Shown: in pieces, positions 50,271-61,500 of the stretch
Layout of the letters: each line of letters starts with the position of its first letter
Position numbering within the stretch: position 1 is the first letter of the stretch
From: Gorsachius magnificus
Taxonomy: Eukaryota; Chordata; Aves; Pelecaniformes; Ardeidae
Assembly (NCBI GenBank): GCA_034008185.1
Contig: CM067081.1
Coordinates: 17,793,821 to 17,857,820, forward strand
DNA: 64,000 nucleotides
Direction: 5' to 3'
The notes under the pieces: model-generated
Seen by the model: the letters and a program-made list of their open reading frames with translations, nothing else
Told to the model about the DNA's origin: nothing
Database searches by the model: none
Made by a program: the position numbers and the translations under genes

Positions 50271-53200
50271 CACTAACTTTCATTAACCTCTCATGGAGTA
50301 CAGTTGTATTAACCACTTGTGAAGCTGTAAGCAATCAATCCCAAATGGTTAATTGCCACAATAAATGTATTTTTGATTGTTGCAATAATTAATTGCTCCC
50401 AGAGAGAGGTGTAGAACGAGTTTCCTTAGAGAGGTGAAACAGCAATATTTGTGATCTTGTTATTTAGGGATAATACCCCAAATTTGGAAAACCTGACTGC
50501 ATGCAAGTGAAGCTCTCCGGTTAAACACAAAAAAACCCTGAATACAAATGAGTGTGAAATGTGAAAAAAACCAGAATGTTTGTACAAGAAGTAGAGCAAC
50601 AGGGCCCTAATACTCCCTTCAGCATCGGGGTAGTACCATACTATAAACAACAAACAATAACAAAAATTTAGCTGCATGGGAAAACTGGAAACCTCAGAGG
50701 CCAATCCCATTCAGGTTTTATCTATCTAAAGAGCTGTATGCATACTAGGAAACCTGATCTGAAGATCATAATTGTTCATGTAGGCAATTTTGAATGTGCA
50801 GAATAATCAAGAGAAAAACCAAAGCATCAGTGTGGATAACTTGATCGCTGCAGAAAATAAAATGGAAGGACAGAAGGAGGAAGGGAAGAAAGGATGGAAG
50901 TAAACCATCACACCCTGTCTTATTCTGGAATAGTTTGTGCACTTTCGTTCTTATTCTCCACAGACTTACAAGTGTGTTTAGTTGCAAACTTATGCTAAGT
51001 CCAGGTAAAGTCAGTGAGACTGCTGACCTAATACATTTATACAATTACTCACTATTTTGTGGAATAAATGCTTGCATTGTCCGCTTGTGTCCATTGTATA
51101 ATGGAGACTGAAATATCAGCCAAGCAAACATCAAAACATTAGAATTATGACCCAAGAGTATGGATGGGTGAAAATTTGTATTAAAACTATAGAGTCCATG
51201 TTCTTCAGGTGGGAAGTTCTTCTTTCTGTTTGGTCCCTACAGCAACGGGATCCTGTAAATGCCCGGAGCTCCAAAGAACAGCTGGTGACATATCAAATTA
51301 ACAAAACTTTGCTGAGATATTGATGCACTGAGGCATGAGGCTGTGCTTCTGCAAAGGTGTACACACACCTCCACAGGGAGTGCTACCTATCAGCCAGACC
51401 TCACAGGCCCTTACATTAGAAATTTAGGATAGTGTTATAAAGCCAAGTAATTTATTCCAGTGATTCAAATCCCAGTCAATCGAAGCACACAAATGAGCCT
51501 TTGCATAAATGGGACAAGCACTAAGCACCCTGAAAGTCAGGACGGGTGGTTTTTTTTTAATTTGCTGCTGGGTGCTTAGTTAGGGAAAGGTCATGATTTG
51601 TGACTTACTTTCATCTGAACACAGAGCTGGCATCAGGATTAAATGAAAATTGTTTTGTTATTCTGTCTTTCTCACTGCAACCCTGAAAAAAAGATCGAAT
51701 TTTTGTACTGAAATGAAGATAAAAGTGTTTTGAAGAGAGGCTGAAAGGTCCTCTGTTCATTGCAATGTCTTTTAAAACATTTTTTTATTTCTTGAGGAAC
51801 CACTGAGACATCTGAACAGCTTCAAAACTGCAGCAGAGTTCTCTGGGTCGCATCCCTTCAGCTTCCATTTAAAGTAACCAAGTCTGAAAAGCATTAAGGT
51901 TATTGCAGAGTCAGAATTTTCTAAGAAAGAAAAATAGCTGTAAGTGGGGGGCAATTCCAGTACGAACTGAACGGAGGTGTGTGACAGAGAATTAGGGAAA
52001 TACCTAAGTCAGTTACTGCCCACTTTTAAGCGGGGTCATGCTTACAGCCACTGATCTACCTGCCCAATACTCAACTTCCAAACAAGTGTTGGAAAATTGA
52101 AAAGAATTCCAAAATGAGCCTCATGAGTGACATCAGCTCTGGGAAAATAATACAGCATGCAGTTCTCAAGGCTCAGTCTATTTTTTTTTGTCCAGGAGAT
52201 ATTAAGGACTTGAGCACGGCACAGCAGTATTGCTGTGCTGCTCCTCTCAAAATCTATGTGAGCAAGACAACCACAACCTCCGAATCTGTTCAGTCTTTCA
52301 TTTTGGAAAAAAAAGGGAGTATCTAGCAAAATGCATCACATGCTGAGCTTTGTTTAACTACTCACAAAGCTCCATTTAACCACTCACAAACAGAAACTTT
52401 CGGGAAGTGCTTATAAAATGGGTGAGTCGGAAGAAAATACCTCTTCAGCTAAACTGACGTTCTCAAATTAATTCCCATGCCTGCAGCACAACACTTACCT
52501 CAGGCCCCTGCACCTCACCATCACCCTTTTTTCTCTCTCTCATTACACCTTAGTGTAAGACACAATTTTTCTCCTAACCACTGGAAGACAAAGGGTTTCC
52601 TTTACAGCCATTCCCTTTTACCTGCTTCTCGAGAAAATCTGAATTGCTACTCTGGTGCTAGTGCTGACGCTTGCTGCTCAGGGTCTGACTCTACAGACAA
52701 CTTTATGACAGAGAGAGTCACTCTCCCGAGCAGTAGCGGGGCCCACCGCTGATTCGATGTGTCACCCCCCTGTCACGACACTCGGTACAAACCACAGCAA
52801 CGATGCAAGGATGCACTCAGAGCTGTGCAGCTTGACAGTACAAAACAAGCTTTTGAAATCAGAGTTGCTTCCCAAACTGGCTGCTAAACCCTGCCTCCAG
52901 CAAGCTCCACTCCCTTCCACCCCTCCCATGAGCAAGCCACAGAGTGTATGAAACCTGCCCAGGTAAGAGAATGTTTTGTTTGTTTAACCTGTAACTAGAT
53001 AGGGAAAAAAGTTTTAAAAGCCCACCAGCACCCCCTGCCAAAACCTTCTTCCTCTTCAGAGTGATCTACAGCAGACTGATGAAGAGCAGCAGATGGTCGA
53101 AGGGCTGAGGCTCCATCCTGGGCAGGGGAAGGCGCCTGGGAGGGACGGGCAGGCTCCAAGGGAGGAATGAGCATGGTGCAAGCCTCTTTCAAAGGAGAAA

Positions 53201-54530
53201 GGGTTGTTCCAAAAGGTAGCTCGGAGCCAACACGTCCAAACTTTTCACACAACATTTCATCATTATGGGCTAGGGTGACTTTGAGAACAGATTCTGAAAA
53301 ATAAACCCCCTTTTGATTTTAAATAGGTTGAATTACATCAATTCATACCAAATGAGAAGCACTACTTTGCTTCTCTTGGGGGAACATGTTGTTTCCAGGG
53401 GAAAATGCAGCAGAAACAGGTTTATTGGTGCCAAAGAGCAGAGAGCTGGAACACTGCTGCTGTCAGAAGTGGCTTTATTATGAAAAGAACCCAGAACTCG
53501 ATATGCAGCTACCACAGAAGTCTTTCTGAAACTCTGGCCCAGTGTAGGTAGCAAAACAGAGATGGAGTTTCTCAAGCTATATCCAGACCACCTAAACTGT
53601 AAATGTGGCACCCATAGGCAGAACTGAGGCATCTAAGTATCCAGTGTGATTGAGATTGACTGTTGTCGGGTGCTATCTCTTAAAAACCCAGAAATTCAGT
53701 AAGTCCTTTACTTAGGGCAGCAGTATTTCCAAGGCACCCACGCATAGGCTTTCAATGTAAGCATTAACTATAAGTACTTCGGCAAATAAAGCTGGAATCC
53801 AACTTCACAGTGAAAAGCTTTCCCATAATTCAAGGATATTCAGTGAGACAAACTCCATCCAACCTTTGGAGAGGTCCGCTATAGAAGACATATTCTCACC
53901 TAACTCACCTGGGATGCACTGAGTTCAACATAAGGCTCACCAGTTAAGGTAGCTGACTTCCAAAACATTGAGGGAAGAGGCCATGCAGAAGGACAAATGC
54001 ATATTTAAATAACTGGAAAGATTAAAACTGGCATAAGTGACACTTGGTACCACTTACAGCTCTGGTTCCCTTGAGAGCAGGGTGAGAGATAGGAAGAAAC
54101 ACAGAGGAAAGCAGCATTTTGAAATAGGGAAGCAGATATAATAAAGAGGCAGTGTGAACCCTGCAGTGAGAGTCTTTCAGAAAACATACTGAAAGCTATT
54201 CCCTAGTAAATGGCTTAATAACTGTTATTGTTATCATAATATAGCTGGAGTGAAATTAAGGATTAGATATGGGCATTTTGTAAAATTCCTCACCCTTTTG
54301 ATTTAAACTATTCAACTCCACAGCGCAGAATTTTCTGAATGGCAATGTCAAGATTTGCTAAAACATCACAGGCAAAACTTATAAATAATTGAGGAAAATA
54401 TTCACTTGGCTGGGGAATACCACTTAGCCCCTGTTTGCAAGGCATAAGTGAGCTTTCCCGAGTACTCTTCTCTGAATAAATAACCCCCTCCCATTGCACA
54501 GATATAAACACATCCCCTCCCAAATGAATG
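50271..54530. other. AT-rich intron next to the exon's donor
   Basis: No transposon or second exon recognised. Frames of up to about 99 codons near 52.5-53.6 kb look like chance. Confidence 0.6.
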
Positions 54531-54537
54531 TTCTTAC
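54531..54537 (-). other. GUCY1A2: Splice donor of the GUCY1A2 exon
   Basis: On the minus strand AAG is followed by gtaagaa, a near-consensus U1 site. It falls on a codon boundary after ...SENRDK. The family protein continues with a valine and a KGQM stretch. The minus-strand translation here continues VRTFIW instead, so the exon ends at this site. Confidence 0.93.
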
Positions 54538-55256
54538 CTTATCTCTATTTTCAGAGCCAGAATCCTCAAGTTTGGTCCGAATGACAAAGGGAGTAGATAA
54601 TCTCAGGAGAACTCGTTCAAATGTGGCACTGATTTTAGGAGAAACTATGTGGAAGCAGTCTTCGAATTTCAGAGTTTTATGAGCGTCACATCTGAGCTGC
54701 TTCCTAAGACCTTCTCCAAGCTGCAGAACCACCATGTTTGGATCAAACATCAGGTGAAAGGGGAAAGCTCTGCAGAAGGTGCTGATGCTAATCCTCAGGT
54801 CTAAGGGGGACTGGGAAGTTCCCGGTGGAAGTGCTTTTGTGATATTTGCATTTTCATGTTCCTTGATAAGGAAAGTCAGACAGCTGCAGTTACCTGGGTT
54901 CGTCCCCTCTGAACACAGCTTATCATTAGTGACCTGTTCTACTTCCACTTCCAAGCGGTAAATCTTCTTTGCTGCTGCCTTTATCATTCCCATCATTGCT
55001 AATCCCACAATCTGATGTGGGTGAAAGTAATGAAGCATGAGATTGCCTCCAGGGAGCTCTTTGCATAGGAAAGAAGGGGATTCCAGGGTGGCCTGTCTTC
55101 CAAATGAAGTTCTAATGTGCTCCAGCAAAGCATCAAAGCCATTGAAGAAGTCTTGAAGGGTCCCACCTACAGCTCGAAGAACTCTTTCATTCTCATCAAA
55201 GCAGATATTGAAGAATTCCTCCCCGAACTTTTCTTGCATTTCCTCAAACTTCAAAC
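54538..55256 (-). CDS. GUCY1A2: GUCY1A2 internal exon (soluble guanylate cyclase alpha-2), partial gene
   Basis: This exon encodes 239 whole codons of the alpha-2 subunit of soluble guanylate cyclase, the cytosolic NO receptor that, paired with the beta-1 subunit, makes cGMP from GTP. I recognise it from the alpha-specific stretch GEEFFNICFDENERVLRAVG (exon codons 11-30), then GMIKAAAKKIYRLEVEVE (89-106) and CRAFPFHLMFDPNMVVLQLG (161-180). Codons 1 to about 150 are the C-terminal half of the H-NOX-like domain; from about 158 the PAS/HNOBA domain begins. The cyclase domain lies in later exons. The site aligned with the haem-ligand histidine of beta-1 is leucine (codon 44), and the YxSxR haem motif reads YFHPH (76-80), as expected for an alpha subunit that binds no haem. 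The acceptor is tgtcctttag|G (phase 1) and the donor AAG|gtaagaa (phase 0). The frame stays open past both ends (54424-55386), but those flanks are intron. It is probably exon 4 of 8 by analogy with human. The match to alpha-2 rather than alpha-1 is from memory of the family. Confidence 0.96.
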
Positions 55257-55270
55257 CTAAAGGACAATGA
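55257..55270 (-). other. GUCY1A2: Splice acceptor of the GUCY1A2 exon
   Basis: On the minus strand the sequence reads tcattgtcctttag just before the exon. It is a pyrimidine-rich tract ending in AG. It fixes the exon start one base into a glycine codon, so the preceding exon must end in phase 1. Confidence 0.9.
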
Positions 55271-57524
55271 GACACTGATATCAACAACACAGTATTGGTA
55301 CTGTGTCGCATCTTCCCTTTGTTCTCTATTTGCCCGGTATTTTTTCCAGTCAGTGAGAGTGCCTTTTTCAATGGATACCCACCCACGGGACTTCTGGGTT
55401 TTCTGGTGGTTGGGAATAGCCCTAGAAGCCATTTTTGCCTGTCATTTTAAGTCCTCATGCTTTCAGCTTGCTGTCCCAGCCAGCTACTTGCGGGATTTAC
55501 ACTTGCCTGTCTCCTTCTCCCTACTGGAAGCCAGAACATGTTACAATTTCCCTGACTTTGGCACGACACGTGCAGTCCGCTGTGTGAATGCACCCGGCCA
55601 CGGTGCACACGGTGACCTCACCGCGAACGAGGCCTCTGCTCCTACAGCCAGGGATCCAGCTCTTACCAGCTTGAAGAATAAGCTGTGGGGCTCGAAGTCA
55701 GGCCTTTGGCTTTCAATAAGCAATGTAAAGCCCTGCAGTCAGGTGACACTTTAGTAGCTGGGGGAGAGGGCTGTGGGTTTGGGGATTTTTTTCAGACAAA
55801 ATACTTTTCTCATTATAGCTATTGAGCACTGCCAGAAGATACAAAGGAATAATTATTCCTTTTTTGTTGCCTGCAAAAGAGAGCAAAGCCTTTCTATTTT
55901 AGGCTTCTACACTCACCCATCTTAAAAAAAAACCAAAACCAAACAAAAACCCTGCCTCTTAGAGCGATCTAAACTCCTAGTAGATGGGACAGCTCGGTGA
56001 TATCTCACAATGTCACTTCAAGTCTCCATCACAGAAATTCAAAAGGTTTTGATTTACAGAGGTGATAAGGCTGGTGTTGCTGAAGGGATGAAAAAATATC
56101 AGTGATGGAAGGCCCTGGATACAAATGTCTATCAAATCCTACTCCAGGTTGCTATTTACCATCTTAAGGATAACCTAGAAAAAATAATTCTGAGATGGTT
56201 ATTAAATATTTGAGTCTGTCTTATTTTAGGGAAGACATGTTCTGTTAAATCTCATCCGTATATAATCCCTGTATCACATGGTAGAGTTACAAAATTTATT
56301 AGGCCTGTGTCTGTTGTTCCAAGCTGTAATACAAGAAAAAGAAGTATGAATCAGCTGTATGTGAATTACAAATATCCAGCAAGAGTTTTCAAAGGAAATT
56401 AATATAGGAATTAACAACTTACTTCCTCCAGTGTATTGAAATATATCAAATTTCAGTGAAACAGTCAAACACCTTAAAATTTATCTTGAATTCTAACAGA
56501 AATGAAAGGCAGTCACTTGTTTCCTAAGGGCACTACAGGCTCTTTATTTTAATACGTATTCAGCATGCTTTATAACATTGATAAGATCCCAGTGGACCAC
56601 CAAACTTCTCACTGTTTGTTTAGATTTCTTGTAGGCTTTTAAATTTGGAAGAACAGTGTGATTAGTGACTTCCATGCCCAGGAGGTATAACAGCGGACAG
56701 AGGAAGTCATTCGGCTGCTGTTTGCAGACAATAACCTTTGATCACCTCAAGGCAGTGTCTGAACTGCCTATGCACACGGGCACAGCTCTAACAATCAATA
56801 TTCACATGGGATCTGAGTGTTCCACAGCTTTGCAAACTATCTGCAACAACAGTTTTGCCTGGAGCTTCAATATGGTTAATAGATTAAAATGCATAAAATC
56901 ACATAGATAAACAGGACAACATGACAACATGACCAAGCATATTTTATGAAAGAAGTAATAGTAATAATTTGGGAAAGTTCATTCAAATGCCATTACTCAT
57001 AATCAAATTTGGTCACTAAACTAGGTTATTACAAAAATATTCCCAGGATCTTTTATGACCACAGATGGTCAGATCTGCGGCTAAGCCAAAAGAAAGTACC
57101 TCTGGTACACAATGCCCCCTAATATCCTGACTCAGAGGACAACGTGCCAATTCCTGACTCATCACCGCTATGGCTGCATAACACAGTATTGCAGTATCGT
57201 CCATAAAAATACTCGCTATAACCCCAAAAGAATTAAATTCTAACCCATACCAATAACATTGTCATAATTGGGTATTAATAGCAAGGAGCTAAGAAATTAT
57301 CACAGTTCATGTATATGCAAACACACATGCATACTTTTAAGTCTCATTGCTCAGTAAAGTGAACTGCAAATAGCTTTAGAAGCCTGTGCATAAAAGCAAG
57401 CAGTCTAGCAGGGGCACCCACGGCTGTAAGACTGCAGGGGGCCTGGAAGTGTGCAAACAGGACAGCATCAGAAACCCCTGGGCTAGTCATACAAATTACC
57501 AAATACTGTTACAGAACCATGCAG
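55271..57524. other. Intron immediately upstream of the exon
   Basis: A GC-richer portion at about 55400-55740 carries a 133-codon plus-strand frame (55353-55754), without recognisable product. An A-rich tract with C interruptions is at about 55924-55953. The rest is AT-rich and unremarkable. Confidence 0.55.
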
Positions 57525-58548
57525 CATAGAATCATAGAATCATAGAATCGTTTAGGTTGGAAAAGACCTTGAAGATCATCAAGTCCAACCGTTACCCTAA
57601 CCCTGCCATCCCACCACTAAACCATGTCCCTAAGCACCTCGTCTACCCGTCTTTCAAATACCTCCAGGGATGGGGACTCAACCACTTCCCTGGGCAGCCT
57701 GTTCCAATGCTCGACAACCCTTCCATTGAAAATGTTTTTCCTAATGTCTAACCTAAACCTGCCCTGGTGCAACTTGAGGCCATTTCCCCTCATCCTATCG
57801 CCCGTTACCAGGGAGAAGAGACCGACCTCCACCTCGCTACAGCCTCCTGTCAGGCAGTTGTAGAGGGCGATCAGGTCTCCCCTCAGCCTCCTCTTCTCCA
57901 GACTAAACAACCCCAGTTCCCTCAGCCGCTCTTCATCAGACTTGTGCTCCAGACCCATCACCAGTTTTGTGGCTCTTCTCTGGACATGTTCCAGCAATGC
58001 AACATATTTCTTGTAGTGAGGGGCCCAAAACTCAACACAGTATTTGAGGTGCGGCCTCACCAGTGCAGAGTACAGGGGCACAAACACTTCCCTACTCCTG
58101 CTGGCCACACTATTCCTGACAAAAGCCAGGATGCTGTTGGCATTTTTGGCCACCTGGGCACACTGCTGGCTCATATTCAGACAGCTGTCACCCAGTACCC
58201 CCAGGTCTTTTTCTACCATGCAGCTTTCCAGCCACTCTTCCCCAAGCCTGTAGTGTTGCATGGGGTTGTTGTGACCCAAGTGCAGGACCCGGCACTGGCC
58301 TTGTTGAACCTCATACAGTTGGCCTCGGCCCATCGATCCAGCCTGTCCAGGTCCCTCTGTAGAGCCCTCCTCCCCTTGAGCAGATCGACACTCCCACCCA
58401 GTTCGGTGTCATCTGCAAACTTACTGAGGGTGCACTCAATCCCCTTGTCCAGGTCATTGATAAAGATATTAAACAAGACTGGCCCCAGAACTGAACCCTG
58501 GGGGACACCACTTGTGACCAGCTGACAACATCCTGTGAAGCTGCCCAA
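57525..58548 (-). mobile_element. CR1 LINE, longest copy, with part of reverse transcriptase (copy 9)
   Basis: The minus strand reads from the reverse-transcriptase palm to the 3' tail. The first frame (58554 to 58213) shows [20 protein letters not shown] and the catalytic FADD (58408-58419), then [16 protein letters not shown] second frame (58333 to 57617, 238 codons) continues with [30 protein letters not shown] and [13 protein letters not shown]. They are offset by a single-base deletion near 58295. The tail has three ATTCTATG-type units (57525-57550). The copy is 5'-truncated at about 58548, lacking the endonuclease and the first half of the polymerase, so it cannot move on its own. The 252-codon plus-strand frame (57767-58525) is its antisense shadow. 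Confidence 0.96.
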
Positions 58549-61500
58549 AACCATAGCATAGGTGGACTATCATTAAAGTATAAAATGACAGTAGAACAGC
58601 CAGTTGCCCTGGCACCACTAACTGAAAATAGGACTTGCAGAACTGACCACTTGTGTACTTTACGGCTACATACATAAGCCTTGTCTCATCATTAATGGGA
58701 GTTGTATCTTAGTATACAGCCTAAGGTTTAGCCGATTGTCCTGTTGCCCACCCTGGAGGACTGGCTGTTCAATCTGGACGCAACGTACTGACTCCAAGCA
58801 ACATGAATTATACTATGAAATTCAGGCCAATAACCTGGCTCAAGGACGTGCCACTACTTTTAAAAACATTTTAGCTTTGAATTGAGTTACACACAGTACC
58901 GGCAGAAAATTAGATTAGCTTAGAATAGAAAAATGGATATGCCCAACCTTCACCAAACTGCTGGTTTGTCATAGTTGGCAATTTTCTAATAATAGACACT
59001 ATGAGATACTGAGAAAATTAAACAACGTCAAACAACCTTCTAAAACAAAAGGTGTAACGTACCTATCTGGGAAGTTTCTTCCTAAGCCTCACCAATAAGA
59101 CGTCAATTTTTCCTTGAAGCATGACGGTCTTTCTTCAAATCAAAAATCTTTATTTAAATTCCTATTATACAAACACACACAAACTTTTTTTTTTTTTTCC
59201 TGCATTCCTACAAAGCTTTTGGCTTCAGTGATGTACTTGCATGAAGTTGCACAAAATACTTAATCTGTATTTTTCCTGATTTATTCCTGCCTCTCCTATT
59301 GAAAAAAAATGATAAGCAGAAGCAGACGCCTACCTAACATTAACCCTCTATATATTTCACCATACTATAGCCTTTTCATTTACTACCATATAAATGTTCC
59401 CAATCTTTTGAGTATCTTCGGGGGAGTTTCTTCCTAGCCCTTCCTCTATACTTACTGGATATATTTAGCTTTCAAGAGACAATAGAAATGACCATCATCA
59501 TCACAAGGAGAAAAAATGTCAGAATGCATCACTATTCAGCTACTCCGAGATCTTGTCTCAGCAGTGACCGGTAAAAAACATCTGAAATCTGATGGAAAAT
59601 CGTGAAAAAACATGGTTTAGAGGAAGCTCCTCCCTAACTGCTACAGTAGATGTTTGGCTTATTCACTGAAATGGATGGAATTACCACATTGGGAGATAGC
59701 TTTATTATGTATACAAAAACCTACTTGTTAAAAAAATTTCTAGAATTCATTGTCTCTATAATGCATACTTTACTACATTTGGAGACTTCCACAGGTATGA
59801 TTTCCAATTCCAACATATTCAGTATTTCCTTTGTTTTTTCTTTTATTTTGAGAAAAGACAAATAAAATCATCAAAACAATCTTCTTTATAACCTTCAGGT
59901 TATACGTCTGCATAAATAGCCTAATCCTTTCAAACTCATCCCACACTAAATTCTTTCTCTGCATCTTCATTATGTTTTCATTTTGATTTTGCAGTGGAAT
60001 AATTCAAATTGAAGATGGCATTGAAAATGTGAGTCAACTTCTGTTCATCAAAATCGATGATTCGCTATTCCTTTCTGAAAAGCTAGCATCTCCATTCGTT
60101 CTTTTTCGTTATGGACCTCTAATGAAAATTTTCATTCAGCTGCCCAGAAAAAAAATAGTATTTGAGGCCTGTATGCGTGCCCAGCACTTCCAAATGCAGA
60201 AAAAGTCTTTCTTAGTTTCACCAAGACACTTCACTGAACAAATAAGCCAAAATTCAATGCAACACTCCCTGCTGCTGTCCAAGTGAAGCCATTTGTTATT
60301 CTGAGCTTCTGCTATTTACCAACCTTCTACTAACATACTGAATGAAATTCTAAAAATTCATCAGTCTCAATTTACGTTCCTCTTGGAAAGTGATCTACTA
60401 TGTTCCTACCACTTAATCAACTTCTTCAAGAGGACAAATCACATGTCTTAACTCTACTAAGATTTTTTCCTTAGAAGTTTCTTTTTGCTGCTTTTTCTTA
60501 TAATGCCATTTTTATTCTAGCCCATGCTGGGAGAAATTAAATACAGACATTGCAGAAGGAAATTAAGGCAAAGCAACTGTAGAATGAAGATATTGCTCTG
60601 AGCCTCCATTACAAAGCACTTTGGGATCTACGACAAAGCTACTATATAAGGTCTATTATTATGCTTTGAAAATGTGTCTCAAAGACACTTAGAGATCTCG
60701 TACTTGCGAGCCAGATCCAAAATTACCAAAGTCCTTAAGCCCAGGCTCAAAGTACAAATTAAGTATTTCATTGAACCGGAGCAGAAATAGATTACTTCAT
60801 CCTGTAATAACATGCCAGTAAAAGGTCCTTCATTTTCTTTTCAGCAGCTCCCATAAACTGCGAACCCACTACAAAGCATCAGTATTTCTAATAATTTTGT
60901 ACATTACTAAGTGGAGAAATTAGGTAGGAATCGGTTCCTGTAAAGAAAATCACAAAACATAGGCTCTTCAGAAACAAATAGAGGATGAATGATGTGATAA
61001 AAATGTCAAAGTAATCCATTCACTTGCAGAGTATGCAGAAGCAGTTACAAGCCATCCAGTTCTTCCTTAAAGTAAATCATGGAGACAATGGTTGCAGAGT
61101 GTCCAGCATATGATTCCTTTGGTATGGAAAAATACCTTTTTTTCTAGGATACCCATTAAGAATCTGTAAATGTCAAATATAACGGACATGGGACAAATCA
61201 GTATGTAATTCCAGAACTCATACTGTGGACGGAAGCAGAATTTGCCACCTTCAATTATAGCAAATACCTCTTAAATGTTTTTGGATTAGCAGATTTTTGG
61301 CGTGAATAGGATCTTTTCTTTACACAGTCTTTTGGACAGAAAGCCAGGTGGCAGCTCAGAATTCCAAAGCATAATTTAAGATGGTAGGGAAAGCAATGTT
61401 TATTCTCTCAATAAAAAGGGGTTTGATGTGTACAGGCCAATGCTGAAGGTACATCAGATGAAACATTTGGCTTGTAAGTGAGCCTAGTACAGGATCTAAT

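Larger units (their letters stand above)
1..54537 (-). other. GUCY1A2: GUCY1A2 intron downstream of the exon (at least 54.5 kb)
   Basis: By orientation this is the intron following the exon, continuing beyond position 1. I looked on the minus strand for the next coding block, which should begin with the KGQM stretch and lead to the conserved cyclase domain, and found none. None of the open frames longer than 60 codons resembles it either. Very long introns are usual for this gene in vertebrates. Confidence 0.85.

Noticed and set aside
1..54537. Search for the next GUCY1A2 exon (KGQM block and cyclase domain)
   Set aside because: No minus-strand match to the KGQM codons in the right context and no frame resembling the cyclase domain, so the exon is taken to lie outside the window.
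55667..55732. 66-nt exon-like piece on the minus strand upstream of the GUCY1A2 exon (acceptor ctgactgcag, donor ctg|gtaaga)
   Set aside because: Spliced into GUCY1A2 after the phase-1 upstream exon it would be read in a frame that meets TGA almost at once, and the family has no insert here that I know of.
55353..55754. 133-codon plus-strand frame overlapping the exon's upstream edge
   Set aside because: No family similarity; the lack of stops follows from local composition. The GUCY1A2 exon on the other strand explains the only conserved part nearby.
57767..58525. 252-codon plus-strand open frame
   Set aside because: It is the exact antisense of the CR1 copy at 57525-58548, whose minus strand carries the real reverse-transcriptase motifs.
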